From NCBI GenBank assembly GCA_036620675.1, contig JAZHEE010000002.1: a DNA stretch of 64,000 nucleotides; one strand, 5' to 3'. The stretch is from Jejubacter sp036620675. Lineage in GTDB: Bacteria; Pseudomonadota; Gammaproteobacteria; Enterobacterales; Enterobacteriaceae. A program made the position numbers and the translations under genes. This document shows positions 42,079 through 51,106 of this stretch, in pieces. Below the pieces are notes generated by a model that made no database searches, had not been told where the DNA came from, and worked only from the letters and a program-made list of their open reading frames with translations. Every line of letters starts with the position of its first letter. Position 1 is the first letter of the stretch.

Positions 42079-43419
42079 ATGTCTCACATCATTCATCGCA
42101 CTCTTGCGGGCGTACCGCCAGTCGCCGCCGCGGCGCAGGGCGTCTGGATAACCGATGCTAACGGAAAACGCTACCTGGATGCCTGCGGCGGCGCTGCCGT
42201 TTCGTGTCTGGGGCACGGACACCCGGATGTTCTGGCGGCGCTGCATTCTCAGATAGACAAGCTCGCCTACGCTCACACCGGCTTTTTCACCAGCGATGCG
42301 GCTGAAGGGCTGGCGGAACATCTGGCTGCCCATGCGCCGGGGAAACTGTCCCATTGCTACTTTGTTTCCGGCGGATCCGAGGCGATAGAAACGGCGCTCA
42401 AGCTGGCGCGTCAGTATTTTGTCGAAATCGGCGAGCCTGAACGTACTACCTTTATCGCCCGGCGTCAGAGCTATCACGGTAATACCCTCGGAGCGCTGGC
42501 GGTGGGCGGCAACGAATGGCGTCGTCGCCAGTTTGCTCCACTGCTGATGGATGTGGTGCGGGTCTCCGCCTGTAATGAGTATCGGGATCGCGTAGTGGAT
42601 GAGAGCCAGCAGCAGTATACGGCGCGTCTACTGGATGAGCTGGAGCAGGCAATCCTCGACGCCGGTCCGCAGACCATTATCGGGTTTGTGGCCGAAACCG
42701 TGGTGGGGGCGACCTGCGGGGCGGTACCGCCGACGCCGGGCTATCTGGCGGGTGTGCGTCGTCTGTGCGATAAATACGGTATCCTCTATATCGCCGATGA
42801 AGTGATGTGCGGGATGGGGCGAACCGGCACGCTGTACGCCTTTGAACAGGATGGCGTGGTGCCGGATATTGTCGCGATCGCCAAAGGGTTGGGGGGCGGC
42901 TATCAGCCCATTGGGGCAGTGCTCACCAGCGACAGGATCTTGGCGCCGCTGCGCAGCGGCAGCGGTCTGTTTCAGCACGGGCATACCTATATCTGCCATC
43001 CCACCGCCGCAGCGGCGGCCCTGGCGGTTCAGCAGGTGATCCAGCGCGATAGCCTGCTGACCCAGGTGCAGGAGCGCGGTGCCCAACTGGCGGCTTCGCT
43101 GCGCGCTGCGCTGGGCGATAATCCCTGGGTGGGGAATATCCGCGGACGCGGGCTGTTTATGGGGGTAGAACTGGTACGGGATCGCGCGACTAAAACACCG
43201 TTCGACCCGGCACTGAAGCTGCACGCTGCGGTAAAACGTAACTGCCTGGCCCGGGGGCTGATGGTCTACCCTATGGGCGGCACGGTGGATGGTCGACAGG
43301 GGGATCACGTGCTGCTGGCACCGCCCTTTATTATTTCGCCGCAGCAAATCGAGCTGGTGGTTATGCATCTGACGGCGGCGATCCACGAAGAGACAGAGAA
43401 AGCAGCCGGGGGGCAATAA
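42079..43419 (+). CDS. Class III PLP-dependent aminotransferase
   Basis: A 446-residue fold-type I aminotransferase of the omega/4-aminobutyrate-type class III family. Visible: GGAAVSCLGHGHP near residue 40, YFVSGGSEAIETALKLARQY, IADEVMCGMGRTG with the PLP-ring Asp, and the Schiff-base Lys in VAIAKGLGGGYQPIGAV near residue 275. It would move an amino group between an amine or amino acid and a keto acid. The ATG at 42079 (MSHIIHR) is preferred over 42025, giving the family N-terminus. Its stop overlaps the next start by one base. Confidence 0.85.
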   Translation: MSHIIHRTLAGVPPVAAAAQGVWITDANGKRYLDACGGAAVSCLGHGHPDVLAALHSQIDKLAYAHTGFFTSDAAEGLAEHLAAHAPGKLSHCYFVSGGSEAIETALKLARQYFVEIGEPERTTFIARRQSYHGNTLGALAVGGNEWRRRQFAPLLMDVVRVSACNEYRDRVVDESQQQYTARLLDELEQAILDAGPQTIIGFVAETVVGATCGAVPPTPGYLAGVRRLCDKYGILYIADEVMCGMGRTGTLYAFEQDGVVPDIVAIAKGLGGGYQPIGAVLTSDRILAPLRSGSGLFQHGHTYICHPTAAAAALAVQQVIQRDSLLTQVQERGAQLAASLRAALGDNPWVGNIRGRGLFMGVELVRDRATKTPFDPALKLHAAVKRNCLARGLMVYPMGGTVDGRQGDHVLLAPPFIISPQQIELVVMHLTAAIHEETEKAAGGQ

Positions 43420-43988
43420 TGACGACCAACCGTATGCCAGCGCTGGTGGAAAACGCGTGGAGCGATGAACAGCGCGCGCTGGCGCAGGAGATAATTAACG
43501 GCCCACGCGGCGCGCTGTTGCCACCGTTTGAACCGCTGCTGCGCAGCCCGGAACTGATGGGCCACGCCCAGCGGATGGGGGAATATTTGCGCTACCGCAG
43601 CGCCATTGGCCAGCGCCTGTCGGAACTGGCTATCCTGGTGACTGCGCGTCACTGGTCCCAGCAGGTGGAGTGGGCTATTCACGCCCCGATTGCCGAAGCG
43701 CAGGGCATTGATGCCCGGGCTATCGATGCTATCAACGCCGGACGGGAACCGCAGACGCTGAAGGCCGACGAGCGGCTGGTATGGCGCTTTTGTCAGGAGC
43801 TGCACGGGGAGCGGCGCATTGGCGACGAGACCTGGCAGGAGGCAGTGGAGCAGTTTGATGAAAAAGGGGTGATGGATTTGGTCGGTCTGTGTGGCTATTA
43901 CGCGTTGTTGTCAATGGTGATGAACGCCGCCCGGACGCCCGCTCCCGCCAGTACGGCGGCGCCGCTGATTGTAGAGGAGGGGAAATGA
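43419..43988 (+). CDS. Carboxymuconolactone decarboxylase-family protein
   Basis: A 189-residue AhpD/CMD-like protein with the family helix ELAILVTARHWSQQVEWAIH. It lacks the CxxC of AhpD-type peroxidases, so peroxidase activity is unlikely; the CMD-type fold with Glu and His suggests a lyase, hydrolase or binding role. Middle gene of a tightly coupled three-gene operon (TAATG at its start, ATGA at its end). Function in this pathway unknown. Confidence 0.78.
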   Translation: MTTNRMPALVENAWSDEQRALAQEIINGPRGALLPPFEPLLRSPELMGHAQRMGEYLRYRSAIGQRLSELAILVTARHWSQQVEWAIHAPIAEAQGIDARAIDAINAGREPQTLKADERLVWRFCQELHGERRIGDETWQEAVEQFDEKGVMDLVGLCGYYALLSMVMNAARTPAPASTAAPLIVEEGK

Positions 43989-45025
43989 AACAACTGCGGA
44001 TACGGGGAACGGGCTATCAGATCGGACGCCGGCTCGGTGAGTTTGGGCGCGATGCCTGGCATCAGAAGATCGTGGCGACCGGGCTGTGGCAGCGAATCAT
44101 GCCGGTAATTGGCTCGCCCCAGGCGATAGCGATGGCGGCGGTCACCCGGGCGCGCTTTCCGGAAATCATGGCCGAGCTGGAGGGCATGGCTGAAGGGTTG
44201 CAGGCCGATCCGCAGGCGGTTTTTGCCTGGAACTGTCGCGGCGACTTGCTGCCGTCAACGTCCGATGGTTGTACCACGGTGTTCGGGCGCGATGGGCAGG
44301 GGCGGATTATCGTTGCGCACAATGAAGACGGCCTGCCGCCGCTGCGCGATGACTGTGCGTTGGTCAGGGTCGAGCCCACGGCAGGGATCGGTTTTACCAG
44401 CTTTGCTTATCCTGGCTCGCTATGCGGTCATACCTTTGCGGTCAATGATGCCGGGCTGGTGAATACCGTCAATAATATTCGCGCCAGCTATCGCCCCCAG
44501 GGGCTGCCGCGCCAGGTTTTGGGGCGGGCTGCGCTAAACGCCCGGGATCTGAACGGCGCGCTGGCGATCCTGACCAGCGAGGCGCGGGCCGGTGCTTTCC
44601 ATCACACTCTGGCACAGGCGGGTTCGCCCTTGCTCTACAGCGTGGAGGCCTGTGGCGAGAGCTGCTCGGTTGAAGAAGTGGTCGATGTGGGCGGTCACGC
44701 CAACCATCTGACGCACTGTGCGCAGGGGCGCGTAGCACAGCGTATTACCGACAGTTCCGCCGCGCGCCAGCGGCGGGTAGACGCCTGGCTGGCGGCCCGT
44801 ACGGAAAAGGAATTCAGCGAGCAGGAGGCGCTGGCGTTGTTAAGCGATACCGCGAATCCTTCGCTGCCGATATGGCGCCAGGCGCCGGACGATCCCGATG
44901 AGGAAAATACCCTGGCGACGGCGATTTTTAGCCTGAGCGGGGAGGCGGTAAGCTGGAGTATCTGGGAAAGCGACCGCGCCACCCCAACGCTGAGCGGTAG
45001 AGTGGCGGCGGCCCGAGAAGATTAG
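43985..45025 (+). CDS. C45-family autoproteolytic acyltransferase/hydrolase
   Basis: A 346-residue Ntn-hydrolase of the C45 family (acyl-CoA:6-aminopenicillanate acyltransferase-like). The expected self-cleavage site is Gly-Cys in PSTSDGCTTVFGRDG near residue 96, which would free Cys as the N-terminal nucleophile; HNEDG follows. Homologues hydrolyse or transfer acyl groups on amides, peptides or N-acyl amino acids. With the upstream aminotransferase it could first free an amine that is then transaminated. Its stop overlaps the convergent yedF stop by four bases. Confidence 0.82.
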   Translation: MKQLRIRGTGYQIGRRLGEFGRDAWHQKIVATGLWQRIMPVIGSPQAIAMAAVTRARFPEIMAELEGMAEGLQADPQAVFAWNCRGDLLPSTSDGCTTVFGRDGQGRIIVAHNEDGLPPLRDDCALVRVEPTAGIGFTSFAYPGSLCGHTFAVNDAGLVNTVNNIRASYRPQGLPRQVLGRAALNARDLNGALAILTSEARAGAFHHTLAQAGSPLLYSVEACGESCSVEEVVDVGGHANHLTHCAQGRVAQRITDSSAARQRRVDAWLAARTEKEFSEQEALALLSDTANPSLPIWRQAPDDPDEENTLATAIFSLSGEAVSWSIWESDRATPTLSGRVAAARED

Positions 45026-45258
45026 CGCTGAATCAGATAGCGAATCGTTGGACCATCCTGCTGGATGTCCAGCACGGTATAGCCGTGATTTCGGGCATCC
45101 TGCGGGATATTATTGACTGACTGCGGGCAGTCGCTTACCACTTCCAGCACTTCACCTTTCTTGAGCTGGGGCATTGCCTCAAGGGTGGCGACGGCGGGAT
45201 AAGGGCAGGGTTCGCCTACCATATCCAGACGGTAGTCGGGAATGATTGACTGACTCAC
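45022..45258 (-). CDS. yedF: YedF, TusA-like sulfur carrier protein
   Basis: A 78-residue TusA/SirA-family protein with the conserved Cys in LDMVGEPCPYPAVATLEAM near residue 17. It overlaps the end of yedE by four bases (ATGA), as in E. coli, and probably hands sulfur or selenium species from the YedE transporter to cell acceptors. Confidence 0.92.
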   Translation of the reverse strand: MSQSIIPDYRLDMVGEPCPYPAVATLEAMPQLKKGEVLEVVSDCPQSVNNIPQDARNHGYTVLDIQQDGPTIRYLIQR

Positions 45259-46472
45259 AGGCTCTCCTTAGCCGGACGGGCGCCGGCCTTCTGAAGGCGG
45301 AAAAAGCGTTTTTCCCAAACGATAACTAACATCAGGGCGACAAACAGCAGCAGCCAGGTCATCACCAACCCGCCCTGGGGGCCAAAGATCGTCAGCAGGT
45401 TCACTTTATCCCATGAGGTGGCAAGGGTAGGGGATATATCGTCCCAGACCAGCGCCAGCAGGGTTGAACCCAACACGTTGCCGATACCGACCCACCAGAA
45501 ATGCACCTGTCCCTCTACGGCCCGGTACATCCAGCCGGTTTCGCAGCCGCCCGCCAGTACAATGCCGAAACCGAACAGCAAACCGCCCAGCACGGCATTG
45601 GGGCCGGCCCACATAATTTTCGGCGCCACGCCGAGCTGCACGTAGCTGTAGATGCCAATGGCGCTGACGGCCATTCCCAGAATAATGGCTTTCGCCATCT
45701 GAGTGCGGCCGGTTATCCACAGATCGCGGAAAGCGGAGGTAAAACAGATTTGCGCCCGTTCGATCAGTAAGCCGAACCCGATGCCGAACAGCATCGCCAG
45801 CCCCAGTTTCGGCTGATTCATGGCCGTAAGCCCGACCCAGCCCAGCATACCGATAAACACCAGCATCCCGAACCAAAAGCGGCGTTTCGCCTGGTAAGGG
45901 CGCTGAGTTAACGGAGCGGGCGCGTTGACTTTTTGCAGCTTCACCGGCACGCGAAATATCGGTAGCAGCGTAAAGCGGGCGCCGGCCCAGGAGCCAAGAG
46001 CCGTCGCCACCGCGAAAAACCAGGCGTGGAGCGAAAACTGCGGAATGCCGGTAAAGAAGGCGGCCAGGTTGCAACCCATTGCCAGGCGGGCGCCGAAACC
46101 GGCGATAATACCGCCCAGCAGCGCCTGAATAATGCGCACCCGGTGCTGAGGCAGACGCAGCTTGATGTTATTGGCCCATAGCGCAGCCGCGAAACAGCCG
46201 CCGAACATGCCGATAATCATCACACCGTCGATACGGGTCAGGGGAGTGCCTTCGAGGCTGATTAACTTAAAGTAGCCCCAGTTTTCGGCGTGAACGCCGA
46301 ACAGCTGCAGCAGTTCTCCGCCCCAGCGAGTAAATTCGCCGGTTACGGCCCAGAAGGTGCCGGTAATACCGAAATACCAGGTCGACAGGACGCCGGCGGC
46401 AATAACGGCGGGGAAAGGGGACCAGAATTTGATCAGATAATGTTGTCGAAAGTCGTGCCATGACATAGTCAA
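45255..46472 (-). CDS. yedE: YedE, selenium/thiosulfate transport-type membrane protein
   Basis: A 405-residue YeeE/YedE-family protein with about ten membrane segments and two half-repeats marked by Gly/Cys-rich turns (FGARLAMGCNLAAFFTG and FGIVLAGGCETGWMYRA), as in thiosulfate-importing YeeE. Together with YedF it is thought to import or process a sulfur or selenium compound. Slightly longer than E. coli YedE (401). Confidence 0.92.
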   Translation of the reverse strand: MTMSWHDFRQHYLIKFWSPFPAVIAAGVLSTWYFGITGTFWAVTGEFTRWGGELLQLFGVHAENWGYFKLISLEGTPLTRIDGVMIIGMFGGCFAAALWANNIKLRLPQHRVRIIQALLGGIIAGFGARLAMGCNLAAFFTGIPQFSLHAWFFAVATALGSWAGARFTLLPIFRVPVKLQKVNAPAPLTQRPYQAKRRFWFGMLVFIGMLGWVGLTAMNQPKLGLAMLFGIGFGLLIERAQICFTSAFRDLWITGRTQMAKAIILGMAVSAIGIYSYVQLGVAPKIMWAGPNAVLGGLLFGFGIVLAGGCETGWMYRAVEGQVHFWWVGIGNVLGSTLLALVWDDISPTLATSWDKVNLLTIFGPQGGLVMTWLLLFVALMLVIVWEKRFFRLQKAGARPAKESL

Positions 46473-46651
46473 TAACCTCTGAACTCAGAAGGATTTTGCT
46501 AAAAGCAGTGCATCATACGCCGGTGGCGACGCTGATATAGTAAAAAATGAAAAAAAGCCGCGCGCGATCAATTTTTATCCCGGCGCGGTTGGGGCTGGCA
46601 GGGCTAACGCTTTAATGCCAAAATGAAATTTTGCCGCATTCGGGACGAATC

Positions 46652-47209
46652 ATGAAAAAGTTACTTCTACCGCTGGCGCTGGTGGCGTTGAGCGGTTGTG
46701 TGCAGGTGGATAATTACAACGAGGTGATCAAACACCCGGCGCCGGCTGGACTGGCGGGTTACTGGCAGTCTCAGGGGCCGCAAAGCGAGATGGTGAGTCC
46801 GGAGGCTATCGCGAGCCTGGTGGTGACGCCGGAAGGGGACACCCTGGAGTGCCGCCAGTGGCAGCGGCTGATCGCGCTACCCGGCAAGCTGATGCAGCAT
46901 TCGGATTCGCTCTATAACGTGACGATTAAGCGAGAAGTCTATGACGTGGAGCGCCATGGCGATACGCTGGAATATGCCGGTATGACGCTGCGACGGGTGG
47001 AGAGGCTAACCGACGAGTGCGCCGACTACCTGGAAAAGCACCCGCTGGGCCAGCCGATTGGCGAACAGGATGCCAAAGCGGCCATCGAGGCGACTAAACC
47101 GGCGGCGGTGCAGTCTGGTGGAACCCTGGGGCTGGGCGGCGGTCGCAACAGCGCTACGGCTACCAGCCAGCCCGACGATGAGAACGATGTGCAGAGCGTT
47201 GGCCCCTGA
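46652..47209 (+). CDS. yedD: YedD outer-membrane lipoprotein, extended C-terminus
   Basis: A 185-residue lipoprotein: signal peptide KKLLLPLALVAL with lipobox LSGC, and a mature domain like E. coli YedD (AGYWQSQGPQSEMVSPEAI, DTLECRQWQRLIALPGKL). E. coli YedD has 137 residues; here about 50 extra Gly/Ala/Asp-rich residues follow at the C-terminus. An in-frame ATG 21 bases upstream (46631) is rejected, as it would precede the signal peptide. Function unknown. Confidence 0.88.
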   Translation: MKKLLLPLALVALSGCVQVDNYNEVIKHPAPAGLAGYWQSQGPQSEMVSPEAIASLVVTPEGDTLECRQWQRLIALPGKLMQHSDSLYNVTIKREVYDVERHGDTLEYAGMTLRRVERLTDECADYLEKHPLGQPIGEQDAKAAIEATKPAAVQSGGTLGLGGGRNSATATSQPDDENDVQSVGP

Positions 47210-47309
47210 GTCCCTTAGTTCGTAATGGAATAACATATAACCCGCGGTGATTTTGATTTCTGCGCGTTACCTTCGACAATGTAACCATTCTGTTTTTGTA
47301 GGGGTGAAT

Positions 47310-48110
47310 ATGACATTTGCACACTTTGGCCGCCGGGCGCTGATGAGCGTGATGGCGGTTGCTCTGGTCGCGGGTATCAATACCCAGGCTTTCGCGGCGG
47401 AAAATCTGCTCAATAAAGTCAAAGAGCGCGGTAGTCTGATTGTTGGACTGGAAGGGACTTATCCTCCCTTCAGTTTCCAGGGCGATGACGGCAAGCTGAC
47501 CGGCTTTGAAGTTGAATTTGCTGAGGATCTGGCGAAGCATCTGGGGGTTAAAGCCTCGCTGAAGCCCACTAAATGGGACGGTATGCTGGCTTCGCTGGAT
47601 TCGAAGCGTATTGACGTGGCGATAAACCAGGTAACTATCTCCCCGGAACGCCAGAAGAAGTATGATTTTTCTACCCCTTATACTGTATCCGGCATTCAGG
47701 CGCTGGTGAAAAAGGGTAATGAAGGAACCGTAACCAAACCTGCGGATCTGAAAGGCAAAAAAGTCGGCGTGGGCCTTGGCACCAACTACGAAGTCTGGCT
47801 GCGTGAAAACGTACCCGGCGTGGATGTGCGCACCTACGATGATGATCCTACCAAATATCAGGATCTGCGCGTCGGTCGTATCAACGTGATTCTGGTAGAT
47901 CGCCTGGCGGCGCTGGATCTGGTGAAAAAGACGCACAATACGCTGGCGGTGGCTGGTCAGCCGTTCTCGCGTCTGGAGTCCGGCGTGGCGTTGCGTAAGG
48001 GAAACCCGGAACTGCTGGCGGCCATTAACAAGGCTATCGAAGAGATGAAACAGGACGGAAGTCTGGCGAAAATCTCTGATAAGTGGTTTGGCACTGACGT
48101 GACCAAATAA
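47310..48110 (+). CDS. tcyJ: TcyJ (FliY) cystine-binding protein
   Basis: A 266-residue periplasmic solute-binding protein, the exact length of E. coli FliY/TcyJ. Signal peptide ending near TQAFA; then ligand-site regions LEGTYPPFSFQGDDG, DVAINQVTISPERQ and TYDDDPTKYQDLRVGR. It feeds cystine and related compounds to the TcyLN transporter. In E. coli it follows fliAZ; here those genes are missing and yedD is the upstream neighbour. Confidence 0.93.
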   Translation: MTFAHFGRRALMSVMAVALVAGINTQAFAAENLLNKVKERGSLIVGLEGTYPPFSFQGDDGKLTGFEVEFAEDLAKHLGVKASLKPTKWDGMLASLDSKRIDVAINQVTISPERQKKYDFSTPYTVSGIQALVKKGNEGTVTKPADLKGKKVGVGLGTNYEVWLRENVPGVDVRTYDDDPTKYQDLRVGRINVILVDRLAALDLVKKTHNTLAVAGQPFSRLESGVALRKGNPELLAAINKAIEEMKQDGSLAKISDKWFGTDVTK

Positions 48111-48126
48111 TCGCCACACAGAACAA

Positions 48127-48151
48127 AAGGCGCTGGTACAGCGCCTTTTTT
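48127..48151 (+). terminator. terminator/attenuator after tcyJ
   Basis: Stem AAGGCGCTG/CAGCGCCTT, loop GTA, with a T-run. It separates tcyJ from dcyD, allowing higher expression of the binding protein. Confidence 0.85.
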
Positions 48152-48292
48152 GTAGCCGCATATGGCGCGCGCTGATTTTTCATCTGGCCGGGACTGGGTT
48201 ACAGTAGCGCGCGTTTTTTACCTTATTCGCAAGTTATACAGGCCGACGAACCCGGCTGCCAGCCGCGATCAAAGCGCGCCTGCGGAGGAAAC

Positions 48293-49279
48293 ATGTCCAT
48301 CGATCAACTCGCCCTTTTCCCGCGCCTGGAACTGGTTGGCGCGCCAACGCCGCTGGAGTTCCTGCCGCGTCTTTCCGACCACCTGGGTCGGGAGATCTAT
48401 ATTAAACGTGATGATGTGACGCCGATGGCCATGGGCGGCAATAAACTGCGCAAGCTGGAGTTTCTGGCGGCCCAGGCGCTGCGCGAAGGGGCGGACACGC
48501 TGGTCACCGCTGGCGCCATTCAGTCTAATCACGTTCGCCAGACGGCGGCGGTGGCAGCCAAACTGGGATTGCATTGCGTGGCGCTGCTGGAAAACCCCAT
48601 CGCTACCCGTCAGGATAACTACCTGACCAACGGCAACCGCCTGCTGCTGGATCTGTTCCAGGTCCAGGTAGAAATGTGCGATGCTCTGCACGATCCCGCA
48701 GCGCAGTTGGATGAACTGGCGACGCGCATCGAAGCTCAGGGATTTCGCCCTTATGTGGTACCAGTCGGCGGCTCCAGCGCGCTGGGTTCGTTGGGCTATG
48801 TGGCCTGCGCCCGGGAGATAGCCGATCAGTGCGAAGGCGCGGTGTCTCTTTCCTCGGTGGTGGTGGCATCCGGTAGCGCCGGCACTCAGGCGGGTCTGGC
48901 GGTAGGGCTGGAGCAGCTGATGCCGGAAACCTGGCTGATCGGCATTACCGTGTCGCGCAGCGTCGAGCAACAGCTGCCGAAAGTGGTACAGCTTCAGCAT
49001 GATATCGGCGCCAGCCTGGAACTGGTACCGCAGGCGCCGATTCACCTGTGGGATGACTATTTCGCCCCGGGCTACGGATTCCCAAACGATGCCGGGCAGG
49101 AGGCGATCAAGCTGCTTGCCGCCCTGGAAGGCGTTGTGCTGGATCCGGTCTATACCGCGAAAGCAATGGCGGGACTGATCGACGGCATTATCCAGGGACG
49201 CTTTCCGGACGATGGGCCCATCCTGTTCGTTCATACCGGTGGAGCGCCCGCCTTGTTCGCCTATCATCCCCACATTTAA
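48293..49279 (+). CDS. dcyD: DcyD, D-cysteine desulfhydrase
   Basis: A 328-residue PLP enzyme of the ACC deaminase/D-cysteine desulfhydrase family, equal in length to E. coli DcyD. The PLP Lys lies in MAMGGNKLRKLEFLAAQAL near residue 51, and GAIQSNHVRQTAAVAAKLG and VVASGSAGTQAGLAVGLEQL follow. It breaks D-cysteine into pyruvate, sulfide and ammonia. Confidence 0.93.
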   Translation: MSIDQLALFPRLELVGAPTPLEFLPRLSDHLGREIYIKRDDVTPMAMGGNKLRKLEFLAAQALREGADTLVTAGAIQSNHVRQTAAVAAKLGLHCVALLENPIATRQDNYLTNGNRLLLDLFQVQVEMCDALHDPAAQLDELATRIEAQGFRPYVVPVGGSSALGSLGYVACAREIADQCEGAVSLSSVVVASGSAGTQAGLAVGLEQLMPETWLIGITVSRSVEQQLPKVVQLQHDIGASLELVPQAPIHLWDDYFAPGYGFPNDAGQEAIKLLAALEGVVLDPVYTAKAMAGLIDGIIQGRFPDDGPILFVHTGGAPALFAYHPHI

Positions 49280-49300
49280 CACTCAGGAAATCACATAACA

Positions 49301-49969
49301 ATGCAAGAAAGTTTTCATCTGGTCATTGAATCGCTGCCGTTTCTGCTCAGAGGCGCCGTCTTTACGCTGCAACTGAGCCTGGGTGGCATGTTCTTTGGGC
49401 TGCTTCTGGGATTCCTGTTGGCGCTGATGCGCTTGTCCAGCTTCTGGCCCCTGTCGTGGATTTCGCGTTTTTACGTTTCGATCTTCCGCGGCACGCCGCT
49501 TATCGCCCAGCTGTTTATGATCTACTACGGCCTGCCGCAGTTCGGTATCGAACTGGATCCGATGCCGGCGGCGATGATTGGCCTGTCGCTGAATACCGCG
49601 GCCTATACCTCTGAAACGCTGCGCGCCGCTATTGCCTCCATTGAGAAAGGGCAGTGGGAAGCGGCGGCCAGCCTGGGGATGACTCGCTGGCAGACTATGC
49701 GCCGGGCGATTCTGCCCCAGGCGGGGCGCGTGGCGCTGCCGCCGCTCAGTAACAGTTTTATCGGCCTGGTGAAGGATACCTCGCTGGCGGCCACCATTCA
49801 GGTACCGGAGCTGTTCCGCCAGGCGCAGTTGATTACTTCACGTACCCTGGAGGTGTTCACCATGTACCTGGCGGCTTCGCTGATCTACTGGGTGATGGCG
49901 ACGGCGCTGTCCGCGCTGCAGAACTACTTTGAAAATCAGCTTAACCGTCAGGAGCGAGAACCGAAATGA
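49301..49969 (+). CDS. tcyL: TcyL (YecS) cystine ABC transporter permease
   Basis: A 222-residue inner-membrane permease with about five membrane segments and the EAA loop EAAASLGMTRWQTMRRAILPQA that contacts the ATPase. Its end overlaps the start of tcyN by four bases. It forms the importer with TcyN and TcyJ. Confidence 0.93.
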   Translation: MQESFHLVIESLPFLLRGAVFTLQLSLGGMFFGLLLGFLLALMRLSSFWPLSWISRFYVSIFRGTPLIAQLFMIYYGLPQFGIELDPMPAAMIGLSLNTAAYTSETLRAAIASIEKGQWEAAASLGMTRWQTMRRAILPQAGRVALPPLSNSFIGLVKDTSLAATIQVPELFRQAQLITSRTLEVFTMYLAASLIYWVMATALSALQNYFENQLNRQEREPK

Positions 49970-50718
49970 GTGCGATAGAGGTCAAAGCGCTGGTCAAATC
50001 CTTCCACGGCCAGCGGGTGCTGCACGGCATCGATCTGGAAGTAGAAAGCGGCGAAGTGGTGGCGATTATCGGCCCAAGTGGTTCAGGTAAAACCACGCTG
50101 CTGCGCAGCATCAATCTGCTGGAGCAGCCGGACAGCGGTAGCATTCGGGTGGGGGATATTGCCATAGATATCGGACGCTCTCTCGGTAAACAGCGTGAGC
50201 AGGTGCGTCTGCTGCGCCAGCACGTCGGATTCGTATTCCAGAATTTTAATTTGTTCCCGCACCGTACTGTACTGGAGAACATTATTGAAGGGCCGGTCAT
50301 CGTTAAAGGGGAATCAAAGCAGGATGCCTGTGCCCGGGGCCGGGAACTGCTGGCGAAGGTGGGGCTGAGCGGTAAAGAAGAGAGCTATCCGCGGCGACTG
50401 TCCGGTGGCCAGCAGCAGCGGGTGGCTATTGCCCGTGCGCTGGCGATGCGCCCGGAAGTCATTCTGTTCGATGAACCGACGTCGGCGCTCGATCCCGAAC
50501 TGGTGGGTGAGGTACTGAGTACGATGCGTCAGCTGGCCGAAGAAAAACGTACCATGGTTATTGTGACGCATGAAATGAGCTTTGCCAGGGATGTAGCCGA
50601 TCGCGCCATTTTTATGGATCAGGGGCGTATTATTGAACAGGGGCCAGCGAAGCAGTTATTTTCCAGTCCGCAACAGCCGCGTACTCAGCAGTTTCTGGAA
50701 AAATTTCTGATGCAATAA
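49966..50718 (+). CDS. tcyN: TcyN (YecC) cystine ABC transporter ATPase
   Basis: A 250-residue ABC ATPase: Walker A GPSGSGKTT near residue 38, signature RLSGGQQQRVAIARA, Walker B VILFDEPTSALDPE, His-loop VTHEMSFA. Partner of TcyL. In E. coli the next gene is sdiA; here the 160 bases after tcyN hold no gene and yecF follows. Confidence 0.94.
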   Translation: MSAIEVKALVKSFHGQRVLHGIDLEVESGEVVAIIGPSGSGKTTLLRSINLLEQPDSGSIRVGDIAIDIGRSLGKQREQVRLLRQHVGFVFQNFNLFPHRTVLENIIEGPVIVKGESKQDACARGRELLAKVGLSGKEESYPRRLSGGQQQRVAIARALAMRPEVILFDEPTSALDPELVGEVLSTMRQLAEEKRTMVIVTHEMSFARDVADRAIFMDQGRIIEQGPAKQLFSSPQQPRTQQFLEKFLMQ

Positions 50719-50881
50719 ATGGTGGCAGCCGTCTGCAGGCGGCTCCGATTTTACTGATTTGACGTAAGGGCGGGAAAGGAAAATACGATTTGTTATTTTT
50801 CCTTATCTGGAAATAAATCGGTTTTTATTTGTAACTAATGGTAAAGGCTGAAGGCGAAACGCCTTCAGCGCAACGATAAGG

Positions 50882-51106
50882 TTACTGACGGTACGCCTGT
50901 TTTATCTGGTTAACCGTATTGGTGAACACTTCGGCATGCGCTTTATCTTCCATCTGCGCAATCTCTTTTTCCATTTTGATAATGACTTTTCCTGCGTCTG
51001 CCTGACCCATTGCTTTCAGCATCTGGGTAAACAGCGCTTTCAGGCAGCTCACTTCAAGGGCCAGCTGCTGGGCGTTATCCGCGGTAGAAAAATCCGGCGT
51101 GCTCAT
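50882..51106 (-). CDS. yecF: YecF, DUF2594 protein
   Basis: A 74-residue helical protein like E. coli YecF (74 residues): opening STPDFSTADNAQQLALEVSCLKA, cited here as DFSTADNAQQLALEVSCLK, and ending QIKQAYRQ. Function unknown. In E. coli it sits beside sdiA and uvrY; only the uvrY side is kept. Confidence 0.9.
   Translation of the reverse strand: MSTPDFSTADNAQQLALEVSCLKALFTQMLKAMGQADAGKVIIKMEKEIAQMEDKAHAEVFTNTVNQIKQAYRQ

Noticed and set aside
47160..49282. Long minus-strand open frames opposite tcyJ and dcyD
   Set aside because: Antisense shadows of conserved genes.
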